Shown here: positions 34,501-41,808 of the stretch, piece by piece
How positions within the stretch are numbered: position 1 is the first letter of the stretch
Layout: every line of letters begins with the position of its first letter
From: Planctomycetota bacterium
GTDB lineage: Bacteria > Planctomycetota > UBA1135 > GCA-002686595
Direction of reading: 5' to 3'
Assembly (NCBI GenBank): GCA_002686265.1
Contig: NZBA01000065.1
Coordinates: 1 to 64,000 of the forward strand
Length of the DNA: 64,000 nucleotides
Program-made: the position numbers and the translations under genes
The notes under the pieces: generated by a model
The model's database searches: none
Told to the model about the DNA's origin: nothing
What the model saw: the letters and a program-made list of their open reading frames with translations, nothing else

Positions 34501-35158
34501 CGCCCTGGCGGAGTTCCGCCTGTGGGACCGCGCGCGCACGCCTGCCGAGATCGGCGCGAGCTTCCGCCTGCGCCTGGGGTCGGAGGACGACCCCGACGAG
34601 GTCCCCCGCCTGATCCTGCCTCCCGCGGACGTGTCCCTCTCGGGGAGCGCCCGCGTCGAGGGCGCGGCGGAGCCCCCGCCGGCGGTGACGCGCGAGGCGG
34701 CGCGGGCCGAGGCGCGGCGCTTCGCCCGCTTCCGAGCCCTGGCGGCGGCGAATGGCGACGCCGACCGCGGCGAGGCCGTCTTCGCCCGCGCGTGCGGCGT
34801 CTGCCACACCGTCGGCGGGGTGGGCAGGGAGATCGGGCCGGTGCTCGACGGCGTCGCCGCAAAGGGACGCGAGGGGCTCTTGCGCGCGATCCTCACCCCC
34901 AACGCCGGCGTAGGAGGCGGTTATCGCACCCTCGTGGTGGGGACCACCGACGGGCTCCTCCTGACGGGTTTCCTGGCGGCCGAGGGACCTGACGCGATCC
35001 TCTTGCGCCGCCCCGACCTTGCGGATCTGCGCCTCCCGCGCGCGCGCATCGAGAGTCTGCGCTTCGACTCCCTCTCGTTGATGCCCGAGGGCCTGCTCGG
35101 CGAGCTCGAGCCCAGGGAAGTGTCGGACCTGTTCCGCTACCTCGACACCCTGCGCTAG
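31505..35158 (+). CDS. PVC-type membrane-bound dehydrogenase with HEAT-like, LamG-like and C-terminal cytochrome c domains
   Basis: 1217 residues with an N-terminal signal. Residues about 45-400 are the beta-propeller dehydrogenase domain typical of PVC bacteria (FTAELVASE, VDVAFDDHGRMWAV, GLSGLALSQD, YVVDWYNPIISHNEVPRDHP). An alpha-helical HEAT-like region follows (about 415-870). Next comes a concanavalin/LamG-like domain (about 875-1025: GPFTVEAWGRL, WTHVALSRD, GELRLYLDGEL). The C-terminal haem domain has CGVCHT (about 1097) and the PVC-type tail. It is predicted to be periplasmic or surface bound, oxidising a sugar or alcohol and passing electrons to haem c. The LamG insertion, a possible glycan-binding module, is unusual. 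Confidence 0.9.
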   Translation: MEGQRGGHGENGGDLRVLAVVLVCFAACPAFGVQQGDAPQARARTPEEELAGFHLAEGFTAELVASEAVMPKVVDVAFDDHGRMWAVTASEYPLDGNETPGAAAVYERGGRDQVLVFDRPWADGPQVPRVFAEDLVIPMAVLPEGDSVLVGHGPDILRLTDDDADGRADRRELVLTGFGIQDSHLLPHRFVRGTGGWVYVAQGAFNSSRVRTRSGEVVPFDQCKVGRFRRDGSRFEVVGTGLNNIWGFVVDRLGDMWIQEANDLGYPLVPFEHGASYPGIGDHRARPHSPWRPTTAEFRMGGTGLSGLALSQDRDGFPPPWDETFFVANPILSAVQSVRVTRASADPADLLLERVADLLTSDDRNFRPVAIHFGPDGCLYVVDWYNPIISHNEVPRDHPQRDKLRTRIWRVRHESQERRVPPDVAAAADGELVEGLRSPSTWAARAAWHQIADRDAVELAGDLTRLAGDATERTDARVLALWALEDLARLDADLLEDLARSPEAALRREAARLVAPLIDQLGGGSSDAARRLTWIPGEVDLRVRLAAIEALASLPALGTEAATLLLATERDPAAPRPGPAREADVAFERSRLRVALEGDSAALVELLETDGALSGRRRALALLCLEGPAGARFVAGDLLRTRRAPSAEEFALLAPHGGEPSVLAAMGAWLSDPAERATALAVVLEAAERRDLSYLAPLVTVALRPLRGEAPGAASDDLLLRGTRLLRLAALEEEVLAVLDGPRADVLACLEALAALGATDAGLYFDLALASVPGSAVRRRAAAALAELPGDGAFALTLELWGVLERATRRAVVAALVTHADGARRLVRAVAEGELGDSVLDGAVLARLSAQLGDDPVLTAVAAGLAEARTPVLLLDGGGADFADTDLVVAGPFTVEAWGRLAEPLTNADGILCGTGDFDLNFHDARPRLWCGPGFGDVIIAERQVRPGMWTHVALSRDAAGELRLYLDGELDRTALAATPERFEGLDVGRTTPGAGTEGALAEFRLWDRARTPAEIGASFRLRLGSEDDPDEVPRLILPPADVSLSGSARVEGAAEPPPAVTREAARAEARRFARFRALAAANGDADRGEAVFARACGVCHTVGGVGREIGPVLDGVAAKGREGLLRAILTPNAGVGGGYRTLVVGTTDGLLLTGFLAAEGPDAILLRRPDLADLRLPRARIESLRFDSLSLMPEGLLGELEPREVSDLFRYLDTLR

Positions 35159-35199
35159 CTCGCGTCCCTAGCCAGGCTTCGAGCTAGTGAGCGCGCGTG

Positions 35200-35937
35200 C
35201 TACTCCGGCAGGAGCAGGGCGCAGCCGGCCGGGATCACGCCGCCGTCCACGTGCCCCGTGCGCGGCTCGGCGCCGCTCACGATGACGTGCGTGTGGTGTA
35301 GGGAGTCGTGGCGCGTGAAGATGGCCTTGTGCTCGGTGGACCAGAAACCCACGAGCTGCGCGTTGAGGAGCCCCTCGGCCTGAAACCGGATGCCCGCCGC
35401 GCTGTGCGCCTCGCAGGAAGCTTCGATCCCCGGCGCCGTGGGGCCGTCCACCACGTGCCAATCCAGCTCCTTGAACAAGCCGACGATGCGAAAGGGAGTC
35501 GGGCCGTCGTGGCCAATCTTCTCGGCCAGGTACTCACCCAGCTCGGCGATGGGGACGGCGCGATCGATGGTCTGCACCTGCCAGCGAGGCACTACGGCCC
35601 AGACGAGAAGGCAGGCGCCGTCGTCCAGGTCGCGACCCTTGGTGTTGGACACCTCGCGCGTACCTTCGGTGCGCGCGACGTACGCCGTTCCGTCGGCCAC
35701 GGTGATCTCCCCCAAGAGACCCGCGCGCGCGCCGAGGGCGAAGGCGTTCTCGGCCGGCAGCAGAGTGTCGAGGGTGACGAGGGCATCGATCTCGCCCCGC
35801 TTGTGCATCCCCGGCAGGCTGCCCCAGACCTGGACTTCCAGCGGCGAGGAGGGCGCTTGGGCCGGAGAGTTGCCTGCGCAGGCGGCGGCCAGCAAGACGG
35901 GGAGGACTCTAAGGGGGCTTGTCATGGGATTACTCAT
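35200..35937 (-). CDS. Acetolactate-decarboxylase-like lipoprotein
   Basis: 245 residues with a lipoprotein-like signal (VLPVLLAAAC then AGN). The body resembles alpha-acetolactate decarboxylase (AlsD/BudA): QVWGSLPGMHKRGEIDA, GLLGEITVADGTAYVAR, QLVGFWS, and a C-terminal HHTHVIVSGAEPRTGHVDGG that matches the HxH...GH zinc-binding end. The family normally acts in acetoin formation in the cytosol, so an exported form probably has another substrate. The start may be ATG 35937, overlapping rbfA by 8 nt, or ATG 35925. It is the last gene of the nusA-infB-rbfA unit. Confidence 0.55.
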   Translation of the reverse strand: MSNPMTSPLRVLPVLLAAACAGNSPAQAPSSPLEVQVWGSLPGMHKRGEIDALVTLDTLLPAENAFALGARAGLLGEITVADGTAYVARTEGTREVSNTKGRDLDDGACLLVWAVVPRWQVQTIDRAVPIAELGEYLAEKIGHDGPTPFRIVGLFKELDWHVVDGPTAPGIEASCEAHSAAGIRFQAEGLLNAQLVGFWSTEHKAIFTRHDSLHHTHVIVSGAEPRTGHVDGGVIPAGCALLLPE

Positions 35938-36352
35938 CGGGACTGTGTGGGTCGGTCGTCGGGGCGTCTTCGCCCTCGCTCGCGTCCTCTGGGGAGATCT
36001 CCCGGTCGCGTGCCCGCGCGGAGTTGATCAGCTCGTCGAGCTCGGCGGCGCGAGCGATGGACTCGTCGTAGACGAAGCGCAGGCGTGGGATTGTGCGCGT
36101 TTCCAGGACTCGGCCTAGTTGGCGCTGAACGAAGCCGGCGGCGCTGGTGAGCATGCCGTCCACCCGGTTGCGGTCGGCCTGGGAGCCGAGGGTGGACCAG
36201 AACACCCGCGCGTGGGAGAGGTCCTTGGAGAGCTCAACGCGCGTGACGGTGACGAACGACGAGCGCGGGTCCTTGAGCTCGAACTGGATGCAGTAGGCGA
36301 CGCGGCTCTTGATGCGGGCTTCGAGCCGCGCGATCGTGCGGGGATTGGCCAT
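35930..36352 (-). CDS. rbfA: Ribosome-binding factor A
   Basis: 140 residues. The KH-type fold motifs are visible: IARLEARIKSRVAYCI, DPRSSFVTVTRVELSKDLSHA with the family's VTRVELS...A block, and RFVYDESIARAAELDELI at the end. RbfA binds the small ribosomal subunit and is needed for 16S rRNA 5' end maturation. The C-terminal acidic tail (SPEDASEGEDAPTTD) extends past the core. It lies 17 bp after infB, as in many bacteria. Confidence 0.92.
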   Translation of the reverse strand: MANPRTIARLEARIKSRVAYCIQFELKDPRSSFVTVTRVELSKDLSHARVFWSTLGSQADRNRVDGMLTSAAGFVQRQLGRVLETRTIPRLRFVYDESIARAAELDELINSARARDREISPEDASEGEDAPTTDPHSPDE

Positions 36353-36369
36353 CGGGCCCGGTGGGAGCG

Positions 36370-39138
36370 TCAGCCGGCGCTGGTCGAGGAGAGCGTGCGC
36401 TTGATCTCGATCTCCTTGAAGGCCTCGATCACGTCACCCTCGCGGATGTCGTTGTAGCCCTTCAGCAAGAGACCGCACTCGAAGCCCTCGCGGACCTCGC
36501 GGGCGTCGTCCTTCTCGCGCCGAATCGACGCCAGGCGGCCCGTGTGGACCACCCTGCCGTCGCGCAACAAGCGCACGCGATGGTCGCGCGCGAGCGTGCC
36601 GTCGAGCACGAAGGAGCCCGCGATGTTGCCGAACTTCGAGGAGCGGAAGACGCGCCGGATCTCGGCGTGGCCCGTGATCTCCTCCCGCACCTCGGGAGCG
36701 AGGCTGCCCTCCATCAGGTCCCGGACATGGTCGAGGACGTCGTAGAGGACGCTGAAGTTCTTGATCTCGATGTTCTCGCGGTCGGCCGTCTTGCGCGCCT
36801 CGGCGTTGACGCCGACGCGGAAGGCGACCACCAGGGCGTTGGAGGTCGATGCCAGCAGGATGTCGTTCTCGTTGATCGCGCCGACGCCGACCTGCAGCAC
36901 GCGCGCCTCGACTTCCTCGTGGGCCAGGTCGCTCACTGCCTGTCGCAGGACCTCCGCCGAACCCTGGACATCCGCACGGATGATCAGGTTGACGAGCTCC
37001 AGCTTGGTGCCCGAGGTCACTTGCTGCAGCAGGTCCTCGGAGTCGGAGCGGCGGTGCTCGGCCACGGTAGCGGCGCGGCTCTTGCGCGAGCGCTCCTCGG
37101 CGACCTCCTTGGCCTCCTCGAGCTTCTCGACCACGTGGAACGGCTCGCCGATCCCCGGCAGAGCAGAGAGGCCGGAGCACTCGACCGGAGTCGAGGGGCC
37201 CGCCTGCTCGAGTAGGGCGCCGCGGTCGTCGTGCATCGAGCGCACCTTACCGTAGCCTTGGCCGGCCAGGATCACGTCCCCGCGCGAGAGGGTCCCGTCT
37301 TGCACCAACAGGTGCGCGACGATGCCCCTGCCCTGCTGGACCTCCGCCTCGAGCACGACCCCGATGGCCGGGCTCTCGGGGTGGCACTGCAGCTCGAGGA
37401 TCTCGGACTCGAGCACGACGCGCTCGAGCAGCTCTTGGATGCCCTGGCCGGTGATCCCGCTGACCTCGATCACGCCCGTCTCGCCGCCGTAGGCCTCCGC
37501 GTGCAGCTCGAGTCCGGAGAGCTGTTGCAGGACGCGCTGGGGGTTGGCCTCGGCGCGATCGACCTTCGTCATGGCGACGACGATCGGAGTGGAGGCCGCG
37601 CGCGCGTGGGCGACCGCTTCTTCGGTTTGCGGCTGGACGCCGGCGTCGGCGGCGACCACCAAGACGACCACGTCGACCGCCCGCGCTCCCCGCGCCCGCA
37701 TGCCCGTGAAGGCCGCGTGACCGGGAGTATCGATGATCGTCAGGTGGTGCCCGGCGTCGGTCGCGACCTGGTAGGCGCCGATGTGCTGGGTGATGCCGCC
37801 GTCTTCGCCGTCGGCTACTTGCGATTCGCGGATGGCGTCGATCAGGGTGGTCTTGCCGTGGTCCACGTGCCCCAGGAAGGCCAGGGTCGGGTTGCGCTCG
37901 GCGAGGTGCTCCTCGTCGACTTCCGAGCGCTTCTTCTTGAGCCCCTCGATCAGGGCCTCCTCGGCCTCGACCTCGTGAATGATGTTGAGCTCGACCTCGA
38001 GCTCGCCGGCGAGCAGCACGGCCGTATCCTCCTCGATGACCTCGTTCTGGCTCTTGATCGCGCCGAATCCGAGCTGCCGGAAGGCGATTTGCATCAGCTG
38101 GTTCGACTTGACGGCGAGGGCTTCGGCCAGCTTCTTGAGCGTGATGGGCGTTTCGATCTTGACCGTGCCTCCGCTGAAGGGGGAACCCCCCGGTCCGTCG
38201 CGCCGCGTTCTGGGGCGGCGATCGGCCGCACCCGGTCCGGGACGTCCGCGCCGCAAGTAGCGGCCGGCCTCGCGCTCGCGCAGCTGGGCCGCGGAGAGGC
38301 TGTCCCGGGAGCCGCGGTCACCGCGCATCAGCGCTCGCCGCGGGTCGTGCCTCAGGGTCGGCTGCACGTCGGGCATGTGGTCATCGGAGGAGCTGAGGCG
38401 GCGCGAAACGCTGCGTCGCGGCTGGGTGGTCTTGACCTTCGAGAGATCGATGAAGCCGACGACCTTGCCTTGGGGACCCGCGGGTTCCTTGGGTCTCGCG
38501 GCTTCGGGGGGCGAAGCTTCGGGGGCCGAGGCTCTGACTTTGGCGGTCTCGACCGGCGGTTCGTCGGGGGCTTTGCTCGGAGCTTCGTCCGCTACAGCGG
38601 CGGCCAGGTCCTCCGTCGCATCGGCGGTCTTGGGCGCCGTGACGTCCTCGCTTGGGACCGCGGCTTCGACGACCTCGTTCCCCCCGGGTCCGGGGGTCTC
38701 CTCGGCCTGGGGGTCGGTGTCCACCTCGGCGGTTTCGGTCGCGGGTTCGACGGCGATCTCCTCGACCGTCCCCTCGCTTGCGGGCGGGGGGGGGGCCGTC
38801 GGCGCGGCGTCCTCGGCGGCGGTCGCCTCAGGCTCGGGCGCGGGCATTTCCGCGGCGATCGGTTCCTCGGGGGTCTCCAGGGGCGGGGCCTTGCGCTTCT
38901 TCTTCTTGCGCAGGATCAGGCCGCCGCCGAGGGACTCCACCGTCTCGCCATCGTCGGAGGTGACGGGGACGATCCCGTGGGCTTCGAGGACACCCTGGAT
39001 CTGCAGCAACTCGACATCGTCGATCGCCGTCATGTGGCTCTTGATCTGGCTGAATCCTCGGTCCCGCAACTTGGCGGCGAGGTCCTTGCCGGTCAGCCCG
39101 TATTGCTTGGCGAGCTCGTGTATGCGCTTCTTGACCAC
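36370..39138 (-). CDS. infB: Translation initiation factor IF-2
   Basis: 922 residues. It starts with an N-terminal IF2_N-like segment (KRIHELAKQYGLTGKDL), followed by a long Ala/Glu/Pro-rich linker (about 70-330) and a second IF2_N block (ITLKKLAEALAVKSNQLMQI). The GTPase domain shows LGHVDHGKTTL (G1), DTPGHAAF (G3) and MTKVD (G4), and then domains II-IV follow with the usual C-terminus. It places initiator tRNA on the 30S subunit. The gene sits between nusA (63 bp away) and rbfA, a conserved operon order. Confidence 0.97.
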   Translation of the reverse strand: MVKKRIHELAKQYGLTGKDLAAKLRDRGFSQIKSHMTAIDDVELLQIQGVLEAHGIVPVTSDDGETVESLGGGLILRKKKKRKAPPLETPEEPIAAEMPAPEPEATAAEDAAPTAPPPPASEGTVEEIAVEPATETAEVDTDPQAEETPGPGGNEVVEAAVPSEDVTAPKTADATEDLAAAVADEAPSKAPDEPPVETAKVRASAPEASPPEAARPKEPAGPQGKVVGFIDLSKVKTTQPRRSVSRRLSSSDDHMPDVQPTLRHDPRRALMRGDRGSRDSLSAAQLREREAGRYLRRGRPGPGAADRRPRTRRDGPGGSPFSGGTVKIETPITLKKLAEALAVKSNQLMQIAFRQLGFGAIKSQNEVIEEDTAVLLAGELEVELNIIHEVEAEEALIEGLKKKRSEVDEEHLAERNPTLAFLGHVDHGKTTLIDAIRESQVADGEDGGITQHIGAYQVATDAGHHLTIIDTPGHAAFTGMRARGARAVDVVVLVVAADAGVQPQTEEAVAHARAASTPIVVAMTKVDRAEANPQRVLQQLSGLELHAEAYGGETGVIEVSGITGQGIQELLERVVLESEILELQCHPESPAIGVVLEAEVQQGRGIVAHLLVQDGTLSRGDVILAGQGYGKVRSMHDDRGALLEQAGPSTPVECSGLSALPGIGEPFHVVEKLEEAKEVAEERSRKSRAATVAEHRRSDSEDLLQQVTSGTKLELVNLIIRADVQGSAEVLRQAVSDLAHEEVEARVLQVGVGAINENDILLASTSNALVVAFRVGVNAEARKTADRENIEIKNFSVLYDVLDHVRDLMEGSLAPEVREEITGHAEIRRVFRSSKFGNIAGSFVLDGTLARDHRVRLLRDGRVVHTGRLASIRREKDDAREVREGFECGLLLKGYNDIREGDVIEAFKEIEIKRTLSSTSAG

Positions 39139-39201
39139 GGTGGTGGATGAATCGGTCGAGGGTTCTGAGGGAGGGCGGTCAGGGGACCGCCCGGATCTGG
39201 G

Positions 39202-40422
39202 TCAGGGTTCGACGGGAGCCTCAGGGGAGCTCACCGGCTCATCCGAGTTCGCCACCGCGGACGGGGCTTGTTCCTGCTCGCTTGCGGCGGGAGTCCCTTC
39301 CAGGACCTCCTGCGGCGGAATCTCCACGGGGGCCTGGGCTTGAGTCGCGACGGCATCGCCCGCGACGGCATCGCCCGCGGGGGCTGACTCGGCCGGGGCC
39401 TCGGCGGAGGCTTCGCCGTCGAGCTCGGTCTCGACCGGCGGGGCTTCCGTGTCCTGGGGGGTATCTACGGCCTCGAACTCGGCCCGCGTCTGCAGGTCGA
39501 TGTCCCAGCCGCAGAGCTTGCTCGCAAGGCGCACGTTCTGCCCCTTCTTGCCGATCGCGAGGGACTGCTGGTCCTCGTCGACGATCACGATCGCGCGGTG
39601 GTGATCGATCTCGGGGAAGATGTTGTCGAGGTGGATCACCGCCGGCTTGAGGCCGTTCATGATCAGGGTCTCGAGGGAGTCGCTCCAGCGGATGATGTCG
39701 ATCCTCTCCCCCCGAAGCTCGTCGATGACGGCCTTGATGCGCGAGCCGCGCACGCCCACGCAGGCTCCGATGCAATCGATCTTGGGATCCTGGGAGATGA
39801 CGGCCATCTTGGTGCGGTAGCCGGGTTCGCGCACCACGCGGCGGATGTCGATGATCCCGTCGGCGATTTCGGGCACCTCGAGGTCGAACAGGCGCCGTAC
39901 GAGGTCGGGGTGCGTGCGGCTGATGAGCAAGCGCACGCGTGAGCCCTCCTTGCGCACCTCGACCAGCAAGGCGCGGATGCGGTCGCCGGGGGTGTAGGTC
40001 TCGCCTCGCACGCGGTCATCCTTGCCGAGCTGAGCCTCTACGCGGCCGAGGTTGACGATCACGTAGTCGCCCTCGAAGCGCTGCACGACGCCGTTCACCA
40101 GTTGGCCTACGCGCGCCTCGTACTCCTCATAGAGCACGTCGCGCTCTTCCTCGCGCACGCGCTGCAGGAAGCCCTGCTTCACGGCTTGGGCCACGATGCG
40201 TCCGAGCACGGCCAGATCGAATTCGTACTCCTCCTCCTCGTCCTCCATCTTGACCTCGCCCGTCTCGCGGTCGATGGTCACGAGCAGGTCCTCGCCCGCG
40301 CCCAGGCGACGGCGGATGCCCGCGGCAAGGGCATCCTCCAGGCCGAGGAAGATCCTCTCCTTGGGGATGTCCTTCTCGCGGTGGATGACGTCGATCATCC
40401 GCAGCAGGTCTTCCTTGTTCAT
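39202..40422 (-). CDS. nusA: Transcription termination/antitermination protein NusA
   Basis: 406 residues. The NusA N-terminal domain (MNKEDLLRMIDVIHREKDIP) is followed by an S1 domain (VGQLVNGVVQRFEGDYVIVNLG) and two KH domains (GYRTKMAVISQDPKIDCIGA, GVRGSRIKAVIDEL, and AIGKKGQNVRLAS). The C-terminal about 80 residues are acidic, Ala/Pro/Glu-rich and replace the usual repeats. NusA binds RNA polymerase and controls pausing and termination. It starts the nusA-infB-rbfA unit. The rimP gene that normally precedes nusA is absent here. The leader carries tandem repeats. Confidence 0.96.
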   Translation of the reverse strand: MNKEDLLRMIDVIHREKDIPKERIFLGLEDALAAGIRRRLGAGEDLLVTIDRETGEVKMEDEEEEYEFDLAVLGRIVAQAVKQGFLQRVREEERDVLYEEYEARVGQLVNGVVQRFEGDYVIVNLGRVEAQLGKDDRVRGETYTPGDRIRALLVEVRKEGSRVRLLISRTHPDLVRRLFDLEVPEIADGIIDIRRVVREPGYRTKMAVISQDPKIDCIGACVGVRGSRIKAVIDELRGERIDIIRWSDSLETLIMNGLKPAVIHLDNIFPEIDHHRAIVIVDEDQQSLAIGKKGQNVRLASKLCGWDIDLQTRAEFEAVDTPQDTEAPPVETELDGEASAEAPAESAPAGDAVAGDAVATQAQAPVEIPPQEVLEGTPAASEQEQAPSAVANSDEPVSSPEAPVEP

Positions 40423-40812
40423 CCTTGGCGTTTCTGGCTGAGCGGGCGGACTGGCTGTTCGTAGGCAGGTTCGGGACGGGCGCGCACGGCACCCGCGCAC
40501 CCGCGGGGCCGGCCGAAACCGCTTCCCCGAGGCCACCCTGGCTCCTCTCGCACCCTGAACTGCTCGCGTACTCTGAACTGCTCGCGTACTCTGAACTGGC
40601 TCTGACTGGCTCTGACTGGTCGTCGATGCCTTTGACCGGGCACGACACAAGCGCACCCCGGAACCAGACGATCCGGGACACCCTCGCCCTGCGCAGTCTC
40701 GGCGGACCGAACAGTTTGGTATATCGACAGGGGTGAGTCAACGGGGCGCAGGGGGGACGGCGAGGCCGCGGCGTCCCCCCGTGCGGCTCCCGTACGGCCC
40801 CCCGAACAGGTC
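40423..40812. other. Divergent nusA / sigma-54 activator intergenic region
   Basis: This 390-bp gap is between nusA (-) and an AAA+ activator (+). It contains tandem repeats (40556-40619). On the - strand a TTGACT (40736-40741) and TATACC (40718-40723) lie close together, but with only 12 nt between them, so a housekeeping promoter is only a weak possibility. A short + strand frame that translates the repeats as ELLAYS units is judged not to be a gene. No rimP or tRNA gene was found. Confidence 0.6.
40556..40619. repeat. Compound tandem repeat in the nusA leader
   Basis: Two exact copies of the 18-mer tgaactgctcgcgtactc (40556-40573, 40574-40591) and a truncated third copy are followed by two copies of the 10-mer ctctgactgg (40600-40619). 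Read on the - strand it lies 130-200 nt before the nusA start, within the probable 5' leader. The units overlap in their tctgac/tctgaac core, so the two arrays are related. Confidence 0.85.
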
Positions 40813-41808
40813 TTGAATCCCTCTCCCGAAAGCCGATCGTCCCCCTATCTCGCCGGAACGAGTGCGGCAGCGCGCGCTTTCGAGGGCGAGCTGGGGCGCC
40901 TGGCATCTTCCGACGTGACCGTCCTCCTCGAGGGCGAGAGCGGAGTCGGCAAGGGCGCCGCGGCCCGCCGTCTGCACGCCAGGGGGGCGCGGGCGGGAGC
41001 TCCTGTGGTGGAGGTCGGCCTGGGCGCTTTGGCGCCGACTCTGCTCGAGGCCGAGCTCTTCGGTCACGAGGAGGGCGCCTTCACCGGCGCCGCCCGGGCG
41101 CGGCCGGGACGCTTCCGCGCTGCAGCGGGGGGCACGATCGTCCTCGACGGGGTCGAGACCCTACCCGAGGACCTGCAGGTCAAGCTCCTGCGCGTCCTGC
41201 AGGAGCGCGTCGTCGAGCCCCTCGGCGCCGAGGCGCCGGTGAGCGTGGACGCGCGCGTGGTGGCCACCAGCGGCCGCGATCTGCGCGTGGAGGTCGCCGC
41301 CGGCCGCTTCCGCGAGGACCTTTATTACCGCCTGGCCGTCGCGGTCCTGCGCGTTCCTCCCCTGCGCGCGCGCCGCGAGGACCTGCCCGCCCTGGCGGCG
41401 TGGCTGGTCGATCGCGTCGCGGCCCGCCTGCGCGTCGCCCCGCGGCCCTTCTCGCCCGCCGCCCTCGATTGCTTGGCGGCCCACTCCTGGCCCGGCAACG
41501 TGCGCGAGCTCGAGAACGCGGTCGAGCGCATCCTGGCCCTCGCTCCCGCGGGTGAACCCGCGGGCGAGCCCGCGCCCGTGGGCGCCGAGGAGCTGACCTT
41601 CCTCACCGAACCCATCCCCGGCGAGGCGCGGCGCCTGGCGCGCGCGGCCCTCGGCCTGGGCTTGGGCCTGGACGATCTGACGGGGACCCTGATCGAAGAG
41701 GCTCTGGCCGAAAACCGCGGCAACGCCAGCGCCGCCGCGCGCCAGTTGGGCTTGACGCGCCGTGCGTTCGACTACCGCCGCCGGCGCGGAGCCGGGGGCG
41801 AGTCTTGA
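40813..41808 (+). CDS. Short sigma-54-type AAA+ activator lacking the Walker B glutamate
   Basis: 331 residues from a TTG; there is no sensor domain before the AAA+ core. Walker A is GESGVGKG (41-48), the sigma-54 contact loop GAFTGA is at 88-93, and the arginine-finger region REDLYYRLAV is present. A Fis-type helix-turn-helix ends the protein (ASAAARQLGLTRRAFDYRRR). Walker B reads IVLDGVE (Asp112-Gly113), whereas active relatives have DE. From family knowledge this should weaken ATP hydrolysis, so it may be a constitutively bound or regulatory variant. Its stop overlaps the TTG of the following gene as TTGA. Confidence 0.82.
   Translation: MNPSPESRSSPYLAGTSAAARAFEGELGRLASSDVTVLLEGESGVGKGAAARRLHARGARAGAPVVEVGLGALAPTLLEAELFGHEEGAFTGAARARPGRFRAAAGGTIVLDGVETLPEDLQVKLLRVLQERVVEPLGAEAPVSVDARVVATSGRDLRVEVAAGRFREDLYYRLAVAVLRVPPLRARREDLPALAAWLVDRVAARLRVAPRPFSPAALDCLAAHSWPGNVRELENAVERILALAPAGEPAGEPAPVGAEELTFLTEPIPGEARRLARAALGLGLGLDDLTGTLIEEALAENRGNASAAARQLGLTRRAFDYRRRRGAGGES

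Noticed and set aside
40556..40619. Possible CRISPR array
   Set aside because: The 18-mers are adjacent without spacers, there are only two full copies, and no cas genes are present.
40425..40736. Possible small + strand gene with ELLAYS repeats
   Set aside because: The repeats are translation of the tandem DNA repeat. There is no ribosome binding site and no conserved sequence, and it lies in the nusA leader.
40718..40741. Housekeeping promoter for nusA
   Set aside because: TTGACT and TATACC are only 12 nt apart, too close for a normal -35/-10 pair.
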